Assembly: GCF_002855575.1 (NCBI RefSeq)
Contig: NZ_PKRQ01000007.1
Span: forward strand, 176,790-240,789
Origin: Tabrizicola sp. TH137
Lineage (GTDB): Bacteria; Pseudomonadota; Alphaproteobacteria; Rhodobacterales; Rhodobacteraceae
DNA length: 64,000 bases
Direction of reading: 5' to 3'
The notes beneath the pieces are model-generated. The model ran no database searches and was not told the origin of the DNA. It saw only the letters and a list, made by a program, of their open reading frames with translations. Both the position numbers and the translations under genes were made by a program. Shown here in pieces: positions 52,037 to 61,493 of this stretch. Positions within the stretch are counted from its first letter, which is position 1. Each line of letters opens with the position of its first letter.

Positions 52037-54379
52037 ATGACGATCAAGGAAATCTTCGACCGCATGGACTACGGCCCCGCCCCCGAAGGCAATGCCGAGG
52101 CGAAGGCATGGCTCGCCAGACACGGCGCGACCTTCGGCCATTTCATCGACGGCCAATTCACCGCCCCTGGCCAGACCTTCGCGACGAAGAACCCCGCCAC
52201 CGGCGCGGAGCTTGCACAGATCACCCAGGGCAGCGCGCAGGACATCGACACCGCCGTCGCCGCCGCCCGCCGCGCCCAACCCAAATGGGCGCGCCTGCCC
52301 GGCCATGCCCGCGCGAAATACCTCTATGCCCTCGCCCGCCTGATCCAGAAACACGCCCGCCTCCTCGCGGTGCTGGAAACCATGGACAACGGCAAACCCA
52401 TCCGCGAAAGCCGCGACATCGACATCCCCCTCGTCGCCCGCCATTTCTACTACCACGCAGGCCTCGCCCAACTGATGGAGTCCGAACTTCCCGGCCAGGC
52501 CCCCCTTGGCGTCTGCGGAGCAGTGATCCCGTGGAACTTCCCCCTCCTGATGCTCGCCTGGAAGGTCGCCCCGGCCCTTGCCGCTGGCAATACCATCGTC
52601 CTGAAACCCGCCGAATACACCCCCCTCACCGCCCTCCTCTTCGCCGAAATCACGCGCGAGGCGGGGCTTCCCAAGGGCGTGCTGAACATCGTCACGGGTG
52701 ACGGCGACACCGGCGCCGCCCTTGTCGCCCATCCAGGCATGGACAAGATCGCCTTCACCGGCTCCACCGCCGTGGGCAAGGCCATCCGCCGCGCCACCGC
52801 CGGAACCGGCAAGGCGCTCACCCTCGAACTCGGGGGCAAATCCCCCTACATCGTCTTCGACGACGCCGATCTCGACAGCGCCATAGAGGGCCTCGTCGAT
52901 GCAATCTGGTTCAATCAGGGCCAGGTCTGCTGCGCCGGATCGCGCCTTCTGGTGCAGGAAGGCATCGCCCCCCGCTTCCACGAAAAACTCAAACGCCGGA
53001 TGGACGGCCTCCGCCTCGGCGACCCGCTCGACAAATGCATCGACGTGGGCGCGGTGGTGGACCCGGTCCAGCTTGCCACGATCACCGACATGGTGCGCAG
53101 CTCCGACGGCGACATCTACCACGCCAATACGCCGCTCCCGGCGCAGGGCTGCTACTACCCCCCCACCCTCATCACCGGCCTCGGCACCGCCTCCCGCCTG
53201 ATGCAGGAAGAAATCTTCGGTCCCGTCCTCGTCTCCATGACCTTCCGCACCCCGGCCGAGGCGGTGGAGCTTGCCAACAACACCCGCTACGGCCTCGCGG
53301 CCAGCGTCTGGACCGAAAACGTCAACCTCGCCCTCGACATCGCGCCCAAGATCAAGGCGGGCGTGGTCTGGGTGAACGCGACCAACCTCTTCGACGCCGC
53401 CGCAGGCTTCGGCGGGGTGCGAGAGTCGGGCTTCGGCCGCGAAGGTGGCTGGGAAGGGCTGATGGCCTATCTCAAACCCGCCCGCGCCGCGAAACCGCTC
53501 AAGCCCCTCCCCGCCACCCCCGAACCCGCCAGCTTCGACGCCCCCGCCCTCGACCGCACGGCAAAGCTTTTCATCGGCGGCAAGCAGGCCCGCCCCGATG
53601 GCGGCTATTCCCGCGCGGTCTTCTCGCCCAGGGGCAGACATCTCGGCCATGTCGGGATCGGCAACCGCAAGGACATCAGAAACGCGGTGGAGGCCGCCCA
53701 TGCCGCCAAAGGCTGGGGCAAGGCCACCGGCCACAACCGCGCCCAGATCCTCTATTACATCGCCGAAAACCTCTCGGCCCGCGCCGCCGAATTCGCCGCC
53801 CGCCTGAAAGACCTCACCGGCAAGGATGGCGCGGAGGAGGTAGAGGCCACCATCTCCCGCCTCTTCACCTATGCCGCCTGGTCCGACAAGTTCGACGGTC
53901 AGGCGAAATCCGTTCCCCTGCGCGGCATCGCGCTGGCCATGAACGAACCCGTCGGCGTCATCGCCGCCCTTTGCCCCGACGAGGCCCCGCTTCTGGGCCT
54001 GATCTCCGTGATGGCCCCCGCCATCGCCATGGGGAATACCTGCGTCCTTGTGCCGTCAGAGCCCTTCCCGCTGGCGGCAACCGACCTCTACCAGGTGCTC
54101 GAAACCTCGGACCTGCCCGCAGGTGTGGTGAACATCGTGACCGGCAGCCATGCCGAACTGGCCAAACCGCTGGCAGGCCATATGGATGTCGATGCGCTCT
54201 GGTCCTTCTCTTCGTCCGACCTTTCGGCCCTGATCGAAAGCGAAAGCGCCACCAATCTGAAGCGGACCTGGGTGAACCACGCCAAGGCCCGCGACTGGAC
54301 CGGAGCGGAAGGCGAAGGGCGCCCATTCCTGGGCCATGCCACGGCGATCAAGACGGTCTGGGTCCCCTACGGCGAGTGA
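52037..54379 (+). CDS. Two-domain aldehyde dehydrogenase (ALDH16 family)
   Basis: 780 residues, about 1.6 times a normal ALDH. The first domain is complete: Asn167 (PWNFP), Glu265 (LELGGKSP) and catalytic Cys298 (NQGQVCCAGSR). The second domain (from about 515, FIGGKQARPDGGYSRAVFSP) has ALDH-like segments (EPVGVIAALCPDEAPLLGLI, GVVNIVTGSHAELA) but no catalytic Cys motif, so it is a pseudo-enzyme. This plan is that of ALDH16, of which a Loktanella member has been studied structurally. Linked to deoC by four bases, so acetaldehyde or a related aldehyde is a likely substrate. Confidence 0.92.
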   Translation: MTIKEIFDRMDYGPAPEGNAEAKAWLARHGATFGHFIDGQFTAPGQTFATKNPATGAELAQITQGSAQDIDTAVAAARRAQPKWARLPGHARAKYLYALARLIQKHARLLAVLETMDNGKPIRESRDIDIPLVARHFYYHAGLAQLMESELPGQAPLGVCGAVIPWNFPLLMLAWKVAPALAAGNTIVLKPAEYTPLTALLFAEITREAGLPKGVLNIVTGDGDTGAALVAHPGMDKIAFTGSTAVGKAIRRATAGTGKALTLELGGKSPYIVFDDADLDSAIEGLVDAIWFNQGQVCCAGSRLLVQEGIAPRFHEKLKRRMDGLRLGDPLDKCIDVGAVVDPVQLATITDMVRSSDGDIYHANTPLPAQGCYYPPTLITGLGTASRLMQEEIFGPVLVSMTFRTPAEAVELANNTRYGLAASVWTENVNLALDIAPKIKAGVVWVNATNLFDAAAGFGGVRESGFGREGGWEGLMAYLKPARAAKPLKPLPATPEPASFDAPALDRTAKLFIGGKQARPDGGYSRAVFSPRGRHLGHVGIGNRKDIRNAVEAAHAAKGWGKATGHNRAQILYYIAENLSARAAEFAARLKDLTGKDGAEEVEATISRLFTYAAWSDKFDGQAKSVPLRGIALAMNEPVGVIAALCPDEAPLLGLISVMAPAIAMGNTCVLVPSEPFPLAATDLYQVLETSDLPAGVVNIVTGSHAELAKPLAGHMDVDALWSFSSSDLSALIESESATNLKRTWVNHAKARDWTGAEGEGRPFLGHATAIKTVWVPYGE

Positions 54380-54380
54380 C

Positions 54381-54488
54381 GAAAAATCTTCTCCGAAGAT
54401 TTTTCCCAAAGGGGCTTTCCAAGGAAAGCCCCGCGAATTTTCCATGGAAAATTCGCCCGACCGAAAATTTTTCGCAGAAAAATTTTCG
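54381..54488. repeat. Four consecutive perfect palindromes
   Basis: P1 54381-54405 GAAAAATCTT-ctccg-AAGATTTTTC; P2 54411-54432 GGGGCTTTCC-aa-GGAAAGCCCC; P3 54433-54456 GCGAATTTTCCA/TGGAAAATTCGC with no loop; P4 54462-54488 CGAAAATTTTT-cgcag-AAAAATTTTCG. All arms are perfect (10, 10, 12 and 11 bases). They fill the 113-base gap between the ALDH16 stop and the convergent yqgE stop, and are strikingly AT-rich compared with the neighbours. P1 and P4 could act as terminators for each direction; the regular series is unusual. Confidence 0.9.
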
Positions 54489-54492
54489 CCCC

Positions 54493-55056
54493 TCAGGCCC
54501 GCCCGGCCGCCGCTGACAGGGTCAGCGGGTCAATCCCCATCGCCCGCAAGGCGCCGGCCCATTTGCCCGCGTCATCCTGCGAAAACACCAATGCCTCCGG
54601 TGCCTCGCCGATCAGCCAGCCATTCGCCTTGATCTCGTTCTCAAGCTGCCCCGGCCCCCAGCCGGAATAGCCCAGCGCAAGGATCGCCTGCGACGGCCCT
54701 TCCCCCCGCGCCAGCGCCTCGAGGATGTCCAGCGTCGCCGTCATCCCATAGGCCCCACCCACCTTCATCGTGGCAGGCCCCCCGGCATAGTCGCGCGAAT
54801 GCAGCACGAAGCCCCGCCCGCGTTCGACCGGACCTCCGACATGCACACGGATGTCGCGGCCCGCCGGCGCCCGGGGGATCTTCAACTGCTCCAGCAGATT
54901 GCGGAAGTTCAGGTCGGGCGAGGGGCGGTTCACGATCAGGCCCATCGCCCCTTCGGGCGAATGCGCGCAGATCAGGATCACGCTCTTGGCAAAGCGCGGA
55001 TCGCCCATCCCCGGCATCGCCACCAGAAGCTTCCCGTCCAGATCCAGATCAGCCAT
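54493..55056 (-). CDS. YqgE/AlgH family protein
   Basis: 187 residues of the YqgE/AlgH family (function unsettled; once linked to alginate regulation). Signature segments: LLVAMPGMGDPRFAKSVILI, CAHSPEGAMGLIVNRPSPDL, VGGPVERGRGFVLHS and LALGYSGWGPGQLENEIKAN. ATG 55056 fits the family start; a GTG one codon earlier is possible. Divergent from a periplasmic DsbD-like gene, convergent with ALDH16. Confidence 0.94.
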   Translation of the reverse strand: MADLDLDGKLLVAMPGMGDPRFAKSVILICAHSPEGAMGLIVNRPSPDLNFRNLLEQLKIPRAPAGRDIRVHVGGPVERGRGFVLHSRDYAGGPATMKVGGAYGMTATLDILEALARGEGPSQAILALGYSGWGPGQLENEIKANGWLIGEAPEALVFSQDDAGKWAGALRAMGIDPLTLSAAAGRA

Positions 55057-55188
55057 CACCGATCCCCTGCCATCGCTTCGCCTGCCTTCAAGATGGGGCT
55101 GTTGCCGCTCCGCCTCAAGGGCAAAGCTGACACATCCCTTCTCCGGAACGTGATTTCCCCTTCCCGGCACAGTGCCTATCCTTGCGCC

Positions 55189-55986
55189 ATGCGTCCGATC
55201 ACCCTCCTCTCCGCCCTTTTCGCCCTCGCCGCCGCACCGGCCACGGCCTTCTCGCCCGAAGATGTCATGTCCGGCCAGATGCGGCCCGGCTGGCAACTGC
55301 CCGATGGCGGCCACATGACCGCGCTGCATATCGCGCTGGCCCCGGGGTGGAAGACCTATTGGCGCAGTCCCGGCGATGCCGGCATCCCCCCCATGTTCGA
55401 CTGGACGGGAAGCGAGAACCTCGCCTCCGTCCGCTTCCACTGGCCGCGCCCGCATGTCTTCGAACTGAACGGGCTCCAGACCGTCGGCTACAAGGGCGAA
55501 CTGGTCCTCCCCATCGAGGTGATCCCCGCCGACCCGTCCCGTCCCGTCCATCTGAAGGGCAGCGTGGAACTCGGCGTTTGTGACGACATCTGCCTTCCCG
55601 CCGCCCTGCCCTTCGACCTCGTGATCGACGGCCCCGGCGCCCCCGATCCGGTGATCGACGCCGCCCTCGCCGACAGGCCCCTGCCCGCCGCCAAGGCGGG
55701 CCTGCGCGGCATCGGCTGCGCCATCGACCCCATCGCCGACGGCATCCGCATCACCGCCACGCTCGACCTGCCCGGCGAGGCCGGGGAAACCGTGATCTTC
55801 GAAAGCGGCAAGGACGGCGTCTGGGTCTCCGAAGCCGCCGCCACCCGCAGCGGACCCACCCTCGTGGCCAAGGCCGAGATGGTCCCCCCGCAGGGCAAAC
55901 CCTTCGCGCTCGACCGCTCCGCCGTCACCGTGACGGTGCTCTCGGACCAGCGTGCCGTCGAAATCCGCGGCTGCCCGGCGCCCTGA
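55189..55986 (+). CDS. Periplasmic DsbD-alpha-like protein
   Basis: 265 residues. Signal peptide MRPITLLSALFALAAAPATA, cleavage near residue 20, then a domain like the N-terminal (alpha) part of DsbD: APGWKTYWRSPGDAGIPPMF, YKGELVLPIEVIP, and the redox pair Cys131/Cys135 in LGVCDDICLP. There is no membrane transducer domain, so it is a stand-alone periplasmic thiol-disulfide protein that would need electrons from another partner. Divergent from yqgE. Confidence 0.86.
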   Translation: MRPITLLSALFALAAAPATAFSPEDVMSGQMRPGWQLPDGGHMTALHIALAPGWKTYWRSPGDAGIPPMFDWTGSENLASVRFHWPRPHVFELNGLQTVGYKGELVLPIEVIPADPSRPVHLKGSVELGVCDDICLPAALPFDLVIDGPGAPDPVIDAALADRPLPAAKAGLRGIGCAIDPIADGIRITATLDLPGEAGETVIFESGKDGVWVSEAAATRSGPTLVAKAEMVPPQGKPFALDRSAVTVTVLSDQRAVEIRGCPAP

Positions 55987-56007
55987 TCCCTGCCGCCTGA
56001 CCCGCGC

Positions 56008-59000
56008 TCAGATGCGCCGCCCGGCCAGCAGCCGGACGGTCCCCGTCACCAGCCCCGCTCCCACCACCACCAGGGCCAGCGCCGCAAGGCCCACCGGCGC
56101 GCCCGCCAGCCCCGGCGCCAGCGCCAGCACCCAGCCCGGCAGCGCCCCCGTCGCCACCACCGGCCCCAGCACCGCCAGCCAGATCACCCCGACCCCGGCC
56201 GCGCTTGCCGCCACCGCGCGCCGCATCCCGCCCGGCCCCCGCCGCAGCATCCGCCGCAGCGCCCGGAACCGCCGCCCGACATCCGCCTGCACCACCGTGA
56301 TCGCCGGCACCACCAGCAGCACAAGGAACATCCCGAAGCCAAGCCCGAAGACCAGCGTCACCACTGTCGGCTTCAGGAACTCCGCCTGGGACGACCGTTC
56401 GAACAGCAGCGGCGCCAGCCCCAGCACCGTCGTCAGCGTGGTCAGAAGCACCGGCCGCAACCGATCCGCCACCGCATCCACCACCGCCGGGATCAGCCCG
56501 CGCTTGCGCGCATAATCGTCGATGGTCGAAACCAGCACGATGGAATCATTCACGATGATCCCCGACATCCCGATGATCCCGACGATCGAAAACATCGACA
56601 GCGGCACGTCCCAGACCCAATGCCCGAACACCGCCCCCACCAGCGCGAAGGGGATGACCGACATCACCACCACCGGCCGCGCCCAGCTTGCAAAGATCCA
56701 GGCCAGACAGAGATAGATCCCCACCAGCGCCAGCACGACCGCCACCGCCGCCCCCCCAAGGAATTCGCGCTCCTGCTCCGCCTGACCGGAAAACCGCGCC
56801 ATGACCCCGAAATCCTGCTCCACCCCCGGCACGATCTGCCCGCGCAGCGCCGCCTGAATCTCCGACGCGCGCGCAGGGTCATCTTCGGCCAGATCGCCCG
56901 ATACGGTGACAACACGCAGGCCGTTCTCCCGTAATACAGACGAGAACCCGGCCTCCCGGCTGACCGTCACGATATCCGAAAGCGGCACGTAAAGGGCCCC
57001 CTGCGCCCCCTCCGCCCGCATCTGCAACCGGTCAAGGAAATCCGCCGTCAGCTCCCCCTCCGGCAATTCCACCCGGATCGCCGCCGATCTCGGCCCGTCC
57101 GGATAGGTCGCCGCCTCGATACCCCCCAGCATCGCCCGCAGGTCACGGGCCAGCCCCTCGATGGTAAAGCCCAGCGCCTGCCCCGTCGGCGTCAGGCTCA
57201 GGACCAGTTCCTCCTTGTCATAGGCCAGCGTATCCTCCAGCCCCGACACTTCGGGATAGACCGCCAGCCGCGCCTTCAACGCCTCTGCCGCCGCCTTCAG
57301 GTCGCCCGCCTCCGCGCCATAAAGATCGACGCTGATCGACGCGCCCCCCGGCCCGAAGCGACCGCCGCGAAAGCTCAGTTCCTCCAGCAGCGGATGCCGC
57401 CGCACCTCCTCTTCCACCGCCGCGATAAAGGCATTGGCCGAATAGGGCCGCAGGTCAGGATTGACGATCTCGACCGCGATCCCGCCCAGCAGATCCGCAT
57501 CCTTCGTCGCCGCCCCCGACAGCCCCCGCCCCGACCCGCCCCCCACCTCGGCCATGGCGAATTCCACCGGGTTCAGCCCGTGCTCGGCTGCGAACGCCGC
57601 CCCCACCGCCTCCACCGCGCGCTGCAACTCGGCCATCATCGCCTGCGTATCCGCCCGCGTGGCCCCCGGCAGCATCGAGAAATTCCCCGTCAGCGACGAT
57701 TGCTCCGGCGCGTTGAAGAACCGGAACGGCACATCCCCCCGCAGGAACAGCGCCGCCTGCGTGGCCAGCGCCAGCACCGCCGCCGCCAGCACCGGATAGC
57801 GCGCCGCCACCACGCCCCGCATCAGCGGCTTCATCGCCCGCTCCTTGAACCGGTCCAGCCAGCGGTTCATGAACCGGCTCGGCGCGTCGTACCATTTCTC
57901 CTTCACCGAATCCGCCAGCGCATGGGCCATGTGATTGGGCAGGATCAGGAAGCACTCGATCAGCGAGGCGATCATCACCGCCATCACCGTCAGCGGAATA
58001 TCCTTGATCAGGTCGCCGAACCGCCCCCCGATGGCCGCCAGCGCCAGAAAGGCGATCACCGTCGTCAGGGTCGAGGCCAGCACCGGCCCCGCCATCCGCA
58101 CCGCCGCCCGTTCCGCCGCCTGCACAGGGCTTTCCCCCATGTGCCGCACGCGGAAATCGGCATGTTCCCCCACCACGATGGAATCATCGACGATCACCCC
58201 CAGCACCAGGATCAGCGCAAAGAGCGAGATCATGTTGAGCGTCAGCCCACCCAGCCACATCACCCCGATGGCGGCCAGCGTGGCCACCGGAATCCCCGCC
58301 GCCACCCACAGCGCGATGCGCCCGTTCAGGAACAAAAACAGCATCAACACCACAAGCACCAGGCCCGACAGCGCATTGTCCAGCATCAATGTCAGCCGCT
58401 CGGTGATCTGATCCGCCCGCGCCCGGACAAGGTCCAGCGTCACCCCTGCGGGCAGGCCGGGGCGCATCGCCTCGGCCACCTCGGCCACGCGGGCCTGCAT
58501 GTCGATGGCGTCGCCCTCGGCCCCCCGCTCCACCCTTATCGCCATCGCCGGGTTCGCGCCCACATAGGCCGCCCGCCCCCGATCCGCACCCTCGACCCGG
58601 ATCGTCGCCACATCGCGGATGCGCAGCACCGTGCCATCTGCCGCCACCCGCAGCGCGATCTCGCCAATCTCTTCGGCCTGCCGCCGCTCCTCGCCCGTCC
58701 GCACCCGCGCAGCCCCCGTGGCGACCTCGCCCGCCGGCGTGGTCACCACCGCCGCCGCAATGGCCTCGGCGATCTGGGCCAGCGTCACATCATGCCGCAT
58801 CAGGGCGACGGTCGGTACCTCCACCACCATCTGCGGCGCGGCCAGCCCGCTGATCGTGGTCCGCGTCACCCCCGCTGCGAACAGCCGCGCGGTGAATTCA
58901 TCGGCCAGCCGCGCCAGCTGATCCACCCCCACGGGGCCGGATATGACCACATCCGTCACCCCGTCGCGCCATGCCGAACGCCGCACCTCCGGCTCTTCCG

Positions 59001-59373
59001 CGCCGTCGGGCAGGGTCGTCACCGCCTCCACCGCCGCCGCCACATCCTGCGCGGCGCGGTCGATATCCACCCCCGGCTCGAACTCGATCTCGATGCTCGC
59101 CCGCCCCTCGACAGATCGCGAGGCCGTCGCCGCCACCCCCTCCACCGCCATCAGCACGGGTTCCAGAACCTGCACGATGCCGCGGTCCACATCCTCGGCC
59201 CCGGCCCCCTCCCAGACGATATCGACATCGACCTCGGCCAGCACCACATCGGGAAAATACTGCGCGCGGATGTTCAGGGCGGCCACCAGCCCGCCCACCA
59301 GCATCAGCACCATCAACAGATTGGCCACCGTCCGGTGGCGCACGAAATAGGACAGTATCCCCCGCCCCTTCAT
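56008..59373 (-). CDS. RND efflux transporter inner-membrane subunit
   Basis: 1121 residues, twelve membrane helices in the AcrB pattern: N-terminal GILSYFVRHRTVANLLMVLM, large periplasmic loops, and the proton relay Asp396/Asp397 (LGVIVDDSIVVGEH). It uses the proton gradient to expel compounds. The sequence is nearer to divergent RND pumps of alphaproteobacteria than to AcrB itself, so the substrate is unknown. Starts five bases after the fusion-protein stop; no outer-membrane channel gene is in the window. Confidence 0.94.
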   Translation of the reverse strand: MKGRGILSYFVRHRTVANLLMVLMLVGGLVAALNIRAQYFPDVVLAEVDVDIVWEGAGAEDVDRGIVQVLEPVLMAVEGVAATASRSVEGRASIEIEFEPGVDIDRAAQDVAAAVEAVTTLPDGAEEPEVRRSAWRDGVTDVVISGPVGVDQLARLADEFTARLFAAGVTRTTISGLAAPQMVVEVPTVALMRHDVTLAQIAEAIAAAVVTTPAGEVATGAARVRTGEERRQAEEIGEIALRVAADGTVLRIRDVATIRVEGADRGRAAYVGANPAMAIRVERGAEGDAIDMQARVAEVAEAMRPGLPAGVTLDLVRARADQITERLTLMLDNALSGLVLVVLMLFLFLNGRIALWVAAGIPVATLAAIGVMWLGGLTLNMISLFALILVLGVIVDDSIVVGEHADFRVRHMGESPVQAAERAAVRMAGPVLASTLTTVIAFLALAAIGGRFGDLIKDIPLTVMAVMIASLIECFLILPNHMAHALADSVKEKWYDAPSRFMNRWLDRFKERAMKPLMRGVVAARYPVLAAAVLALATQAALFLRGDVPFRFFNAPEQSSLTGNFSMLPGATRADTQAMMAELQRAVEAVGAAFAAEHGLNPVEFAMAEVGGGSGRGLSGAATKDADLLGGIAVEIVNPDLRPYSANAFIAAVEEEVRRHPLLEELSFRGGRFGPGGASISVDLYGAEAGDLKAAAEALKARLAVYPEVSGLEDTLAYDKEELVLSLTPTGQALGFTIEGLARDLRAMLGGIEAATYPDGPRSAAIRVELPEGELTADFLDRLQMRAEGAQGALYVPLSDIVTVSREAGFSSVLRENGLRVVTVSGDLAEDDPARASEIQAALRGQIVPGVEQDFGVMARFSGQAEQEREFLGGAAVAVVLALVGIYLCLAWIFASWARPVVVMSVIPFALVGAVFGHWVWDVPLSMFSIVGIIGMSGIIVNDSIVLVSTIDDYARKRGLIPAVVDAVADRLRPVLLTTLTTVLGLAPLLFERSSQAEFLKPTVVTLVFGLGFGMFLVLLVVPAITVVQADVGRRFRALRRMLRRGPGGMRRAVAASAAGVGVIWLAVLGPVVATGALPGWVLALAPGLAGAPVGLAALALVVVGAGLVTGTVRLLAGRRI

Positions 59374-59378
59374 CGCGC

Positions 59379-60833
59379 CTACCCACCCATCCGGGCTTCG
59401 ATCCGCGCCACCACCTCGGTCGGCACCACCTCTTGCCGCAACTCTTCGATCAGCCGCGCCCGCACGGCCTCGCCCAGCGTCCCGTCAGCCTCCACCGCCG
59501 CGATCAGCGCCGCGCGCCGCTCTTCGGTCAGCGCCACGCCTGCCGCGGCCTCCGTCTCCACCCCCGGCCGCACCGGGCGCACCTTGATCCCCGCGCCCAG
59601 CAGCGGCGACCGTTCCGCCACCACCTCGCGCCCCGCCAGCGCGCCGGGGGCCACGATCACCCGATCCCCCTGCCGCCGCAGCACCTCGACCGCCACCTCT
59701 TCCAGCCGCTCCTCCGCCGTCACGGCCAGCACCCGCCCCGCCGCATCCACCGCCGTCGCGGGCAGATCGGCCACGTCCTCCAGCGCGGGTTCCGCCACCT
59801 GCACCGTCACGAAATCCCCGGGCCGCAGCCCCGGCGCGCTGTCCAGCGCGGCAAAGACCACCCGCCCGCCGCCCGCCTCCGCGCCCGAAGCCCCGGCCCG
59901 CACCAGCCGCCCCTCGCCCGCCAGCGCCGCGCCGGAAACCTCCAGCGTCACCGTCACCGCCGCCGGAACCAGCTCCCCCCGCCCATCCACCAGCCGCGCG
60001 AATTGCGCCGTCGAAAGCCGGAACCCCACCTCCATCGCGCTCGGGTCGATCACCCGCCCCAGCACCTCGTTCGCCGTCACCTGCCCGCCCGCCACGACCG
60101 GCGCCACAGCCTCCAGCCGCCCGGCAAATTCCGCCCGGATCACCGTGTCACCCAACACCCGCTCCGCCTCGCCAAGGCTGATCCGCGCCCGCTCCACCGC
60201 GATCACCGCCTGATCCACCGCCGCCTCGGCCTGCGCCAGCGCCGACCGGCTCGACAGCAGCGCCTGCTCCGCCTGTGCCTCGGCCAGTTCCGCCGTCTCC
60301 ACCGCCGCCGCCGACCCCGCACCCCGCGCCGCGATGTCACGCTGCCGCTGCACCGCCTGCGCCCGCAGCGCCAGTTGCGCCTCCGCCTGGCGCAAATCAT
60401 CCTGCGCCAGCAGCAGCGCCCGCCCCGCCTCGCGCCCGCCTGCCTCCGCCTCGGCCAGGGCCGCCGCCGCAAGGTCCCGCGCCGCCGTCGCCTCTGCCGG
60501 GTCCAGCCGCAACAGCACCTCACCCGCCGCCACCGCCGCCCCTTCGGCAAAGGCAGGCGACAGCTCCGCCACCCGCCCGCCCACCGGCGCCCGCAGTTCA
60601 AGGCTCCGCACCGCCCGCAGCTCGCCATAGGCCGTGGTCACGGGCACGATCCGCCCCGTCTCCACCCGGATCACATTTGCCGAAACCACCCGCTCCTCGG
60701 CAGGCCGGGCCATCCCGCCCCCCGCCATCCGCTCGCGCAGCGCCCCCGCCACGACCCCCACCGCCAGCGCCAGCAGCGCCAGCGTGACCGCCGCCAGAAA
60801 CAGCCCGCCCATCGCGCGTCCGAAGAACCGCAT
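59379..60833 (-). CDS. RND efflux membrane fusion protein
   Basis: 484 residues. One N-terminal membrane anchor (GRAMGGLFLAAVTLALLALA), then a lipoyl-like half (ELRAPVGGRVAELSPAFAEG), a long Ala-rich coiled coil (about 145-235), and the second half with IRAEFAGRLEAVAPVVAGG. Connects the RND pump to an outer-membrane channel. ATG 60833 has GAAGGGG five bases upstream. Cotranscribed with the pump gene. Confidence 0.92.
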   Translation of the reverse strand: MRFFGRAMGGLFLAAVTLALLALAVGVVAGALRERMAGGGMARPAEERVVSANVIRVETGRIVPVTTAYGELRAVRSLELRAPVGGRVAELSPAFAEGAAVAAGEVLLRLDPAEATAARDLAAAALAEAEAGGREAGRALLLAQDDLRQAEAQLALRAQAVQRQRDIAARGAGSAAAVETAELAEAQAEQALLSSRSALAQAEAAVDQAVIAVERARISLGEAERVLGDTVIRAEFAGRLEAVAPVVAGGQVTANEVLGRVIDPSAMEVGFRLSTAQFARLVDGRGELVPAAVTVTLEVSGAALAGEGRLVRAGASGAEAGGGRVVFAALDSAPGLRPGDFVTVQVAEPALEDVADLPATAVDAAGRVLAVTAEERLEEVAVEVLRRQGDRVIVAPGALAGREVVAERSPLLGAGIKVRPVRPGVETEAAAGVALTEERRAALIAAVEADGTLGEAVRARLIEELRQEVVPTEVVARIEARMGG

Positions 60834-60950
60834 CGAAACCCCTTCCGCCCGCCCAGCCGGAAACCTAGCCGTCCGCGCGCCCCGCGCCAATGACGCCTGC
60901 GTGAAACCGCCCTCTGCCCCGTTCAACGCCGGGCCGCGCGGCTTCCGTCG

Positions 60951-61493
60951 CTACTTCCGCCGCCGATGTTCCTCAAGCCGCGGGAAAATCTCCACGAAGT
61001 TGCAGGGCCGGTGCCGGTAATCCAACTGCCATTTCAGGATCTCGTCCCAGGCGTCGCGGCACCCGCCGGGGCTTCCGGGCAGCGCGAAAAGATAGGTCCC
61101 CCCCGCCACGCCGCCGCAGGCGCGCGACTGCACCGCGCTTGTCCCGATCTTCTGCATCGACACCAGGGTGAACACCGTCCCGAAGGCCTCGATCTCCTTC
61201 TCATAGACGTCGCGATGCGCCTCCACCGTCACATCCCGCCCCGTCAGACCCGTGCCCCCCGTCGTCAGGATCACATCCACCCCCGGATCGGCGATCCACT
61301 CGCGCAGCCGCGCCGCGATCTCCGCCCGCTCGTCCCGCACGATCCCCCGCGCCGCCAGCACATGCCCCGCGGCCGTCAACCGCTCCACCAGCGTATCGCC
61401 TGACCGGTCATCCTCGGCCTTCCGCGTGTCCGACACCGTCAGCACCGCAATCCGCACCGGGATGAACTCCCGCGTCTCGTCGATCCGGCTCAT
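60951..61493 (-). CDS. moaB: Molybdenum cofactor biosynthesis protein B
   Basis: 180 residues of the MoaB/MogA fold, which adenylylates molybdopterin. Segments: IAVLTVSDTRKAEDDRSGDT, ILTTGGTGLTGRDVT and FALPGSPGGCRDAWDEIL. ATG 61493 overlaps the stop of the glycosylase gene (TGATG); GAGG lies five bases upstream. An ATG one codon earlier is less well spaced. Confidence 0.95.
   Translation of the reverse strand: MSRIDETREFIPVRIAVLTVSDTRKAEDDRSGDTLVERLTAAGHVLAARGIVRDERAEIAARLREWIADPGVDVILTTGGTGLTGRDVTVEAHRDVYEKEIEAFGTVFTLVSMQKIGTSAVQSRACGGVAGGTYLFALPGSPGGCRDAWDEILKWQLDYRHRPCNFVEIFPRLEEHRRRK

Noticed and set aside
57394..60213. 939-codon plus-strand open frame opposite the RND pump and fusion protein
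   Set aside because: Composition is Arg/His/Pro-rich, with no domain; the minus-strand proteins are clearly real. The same reasoning removes the 528-codon frame at 5548-7134 and the frames opposite the mrp and che genes.
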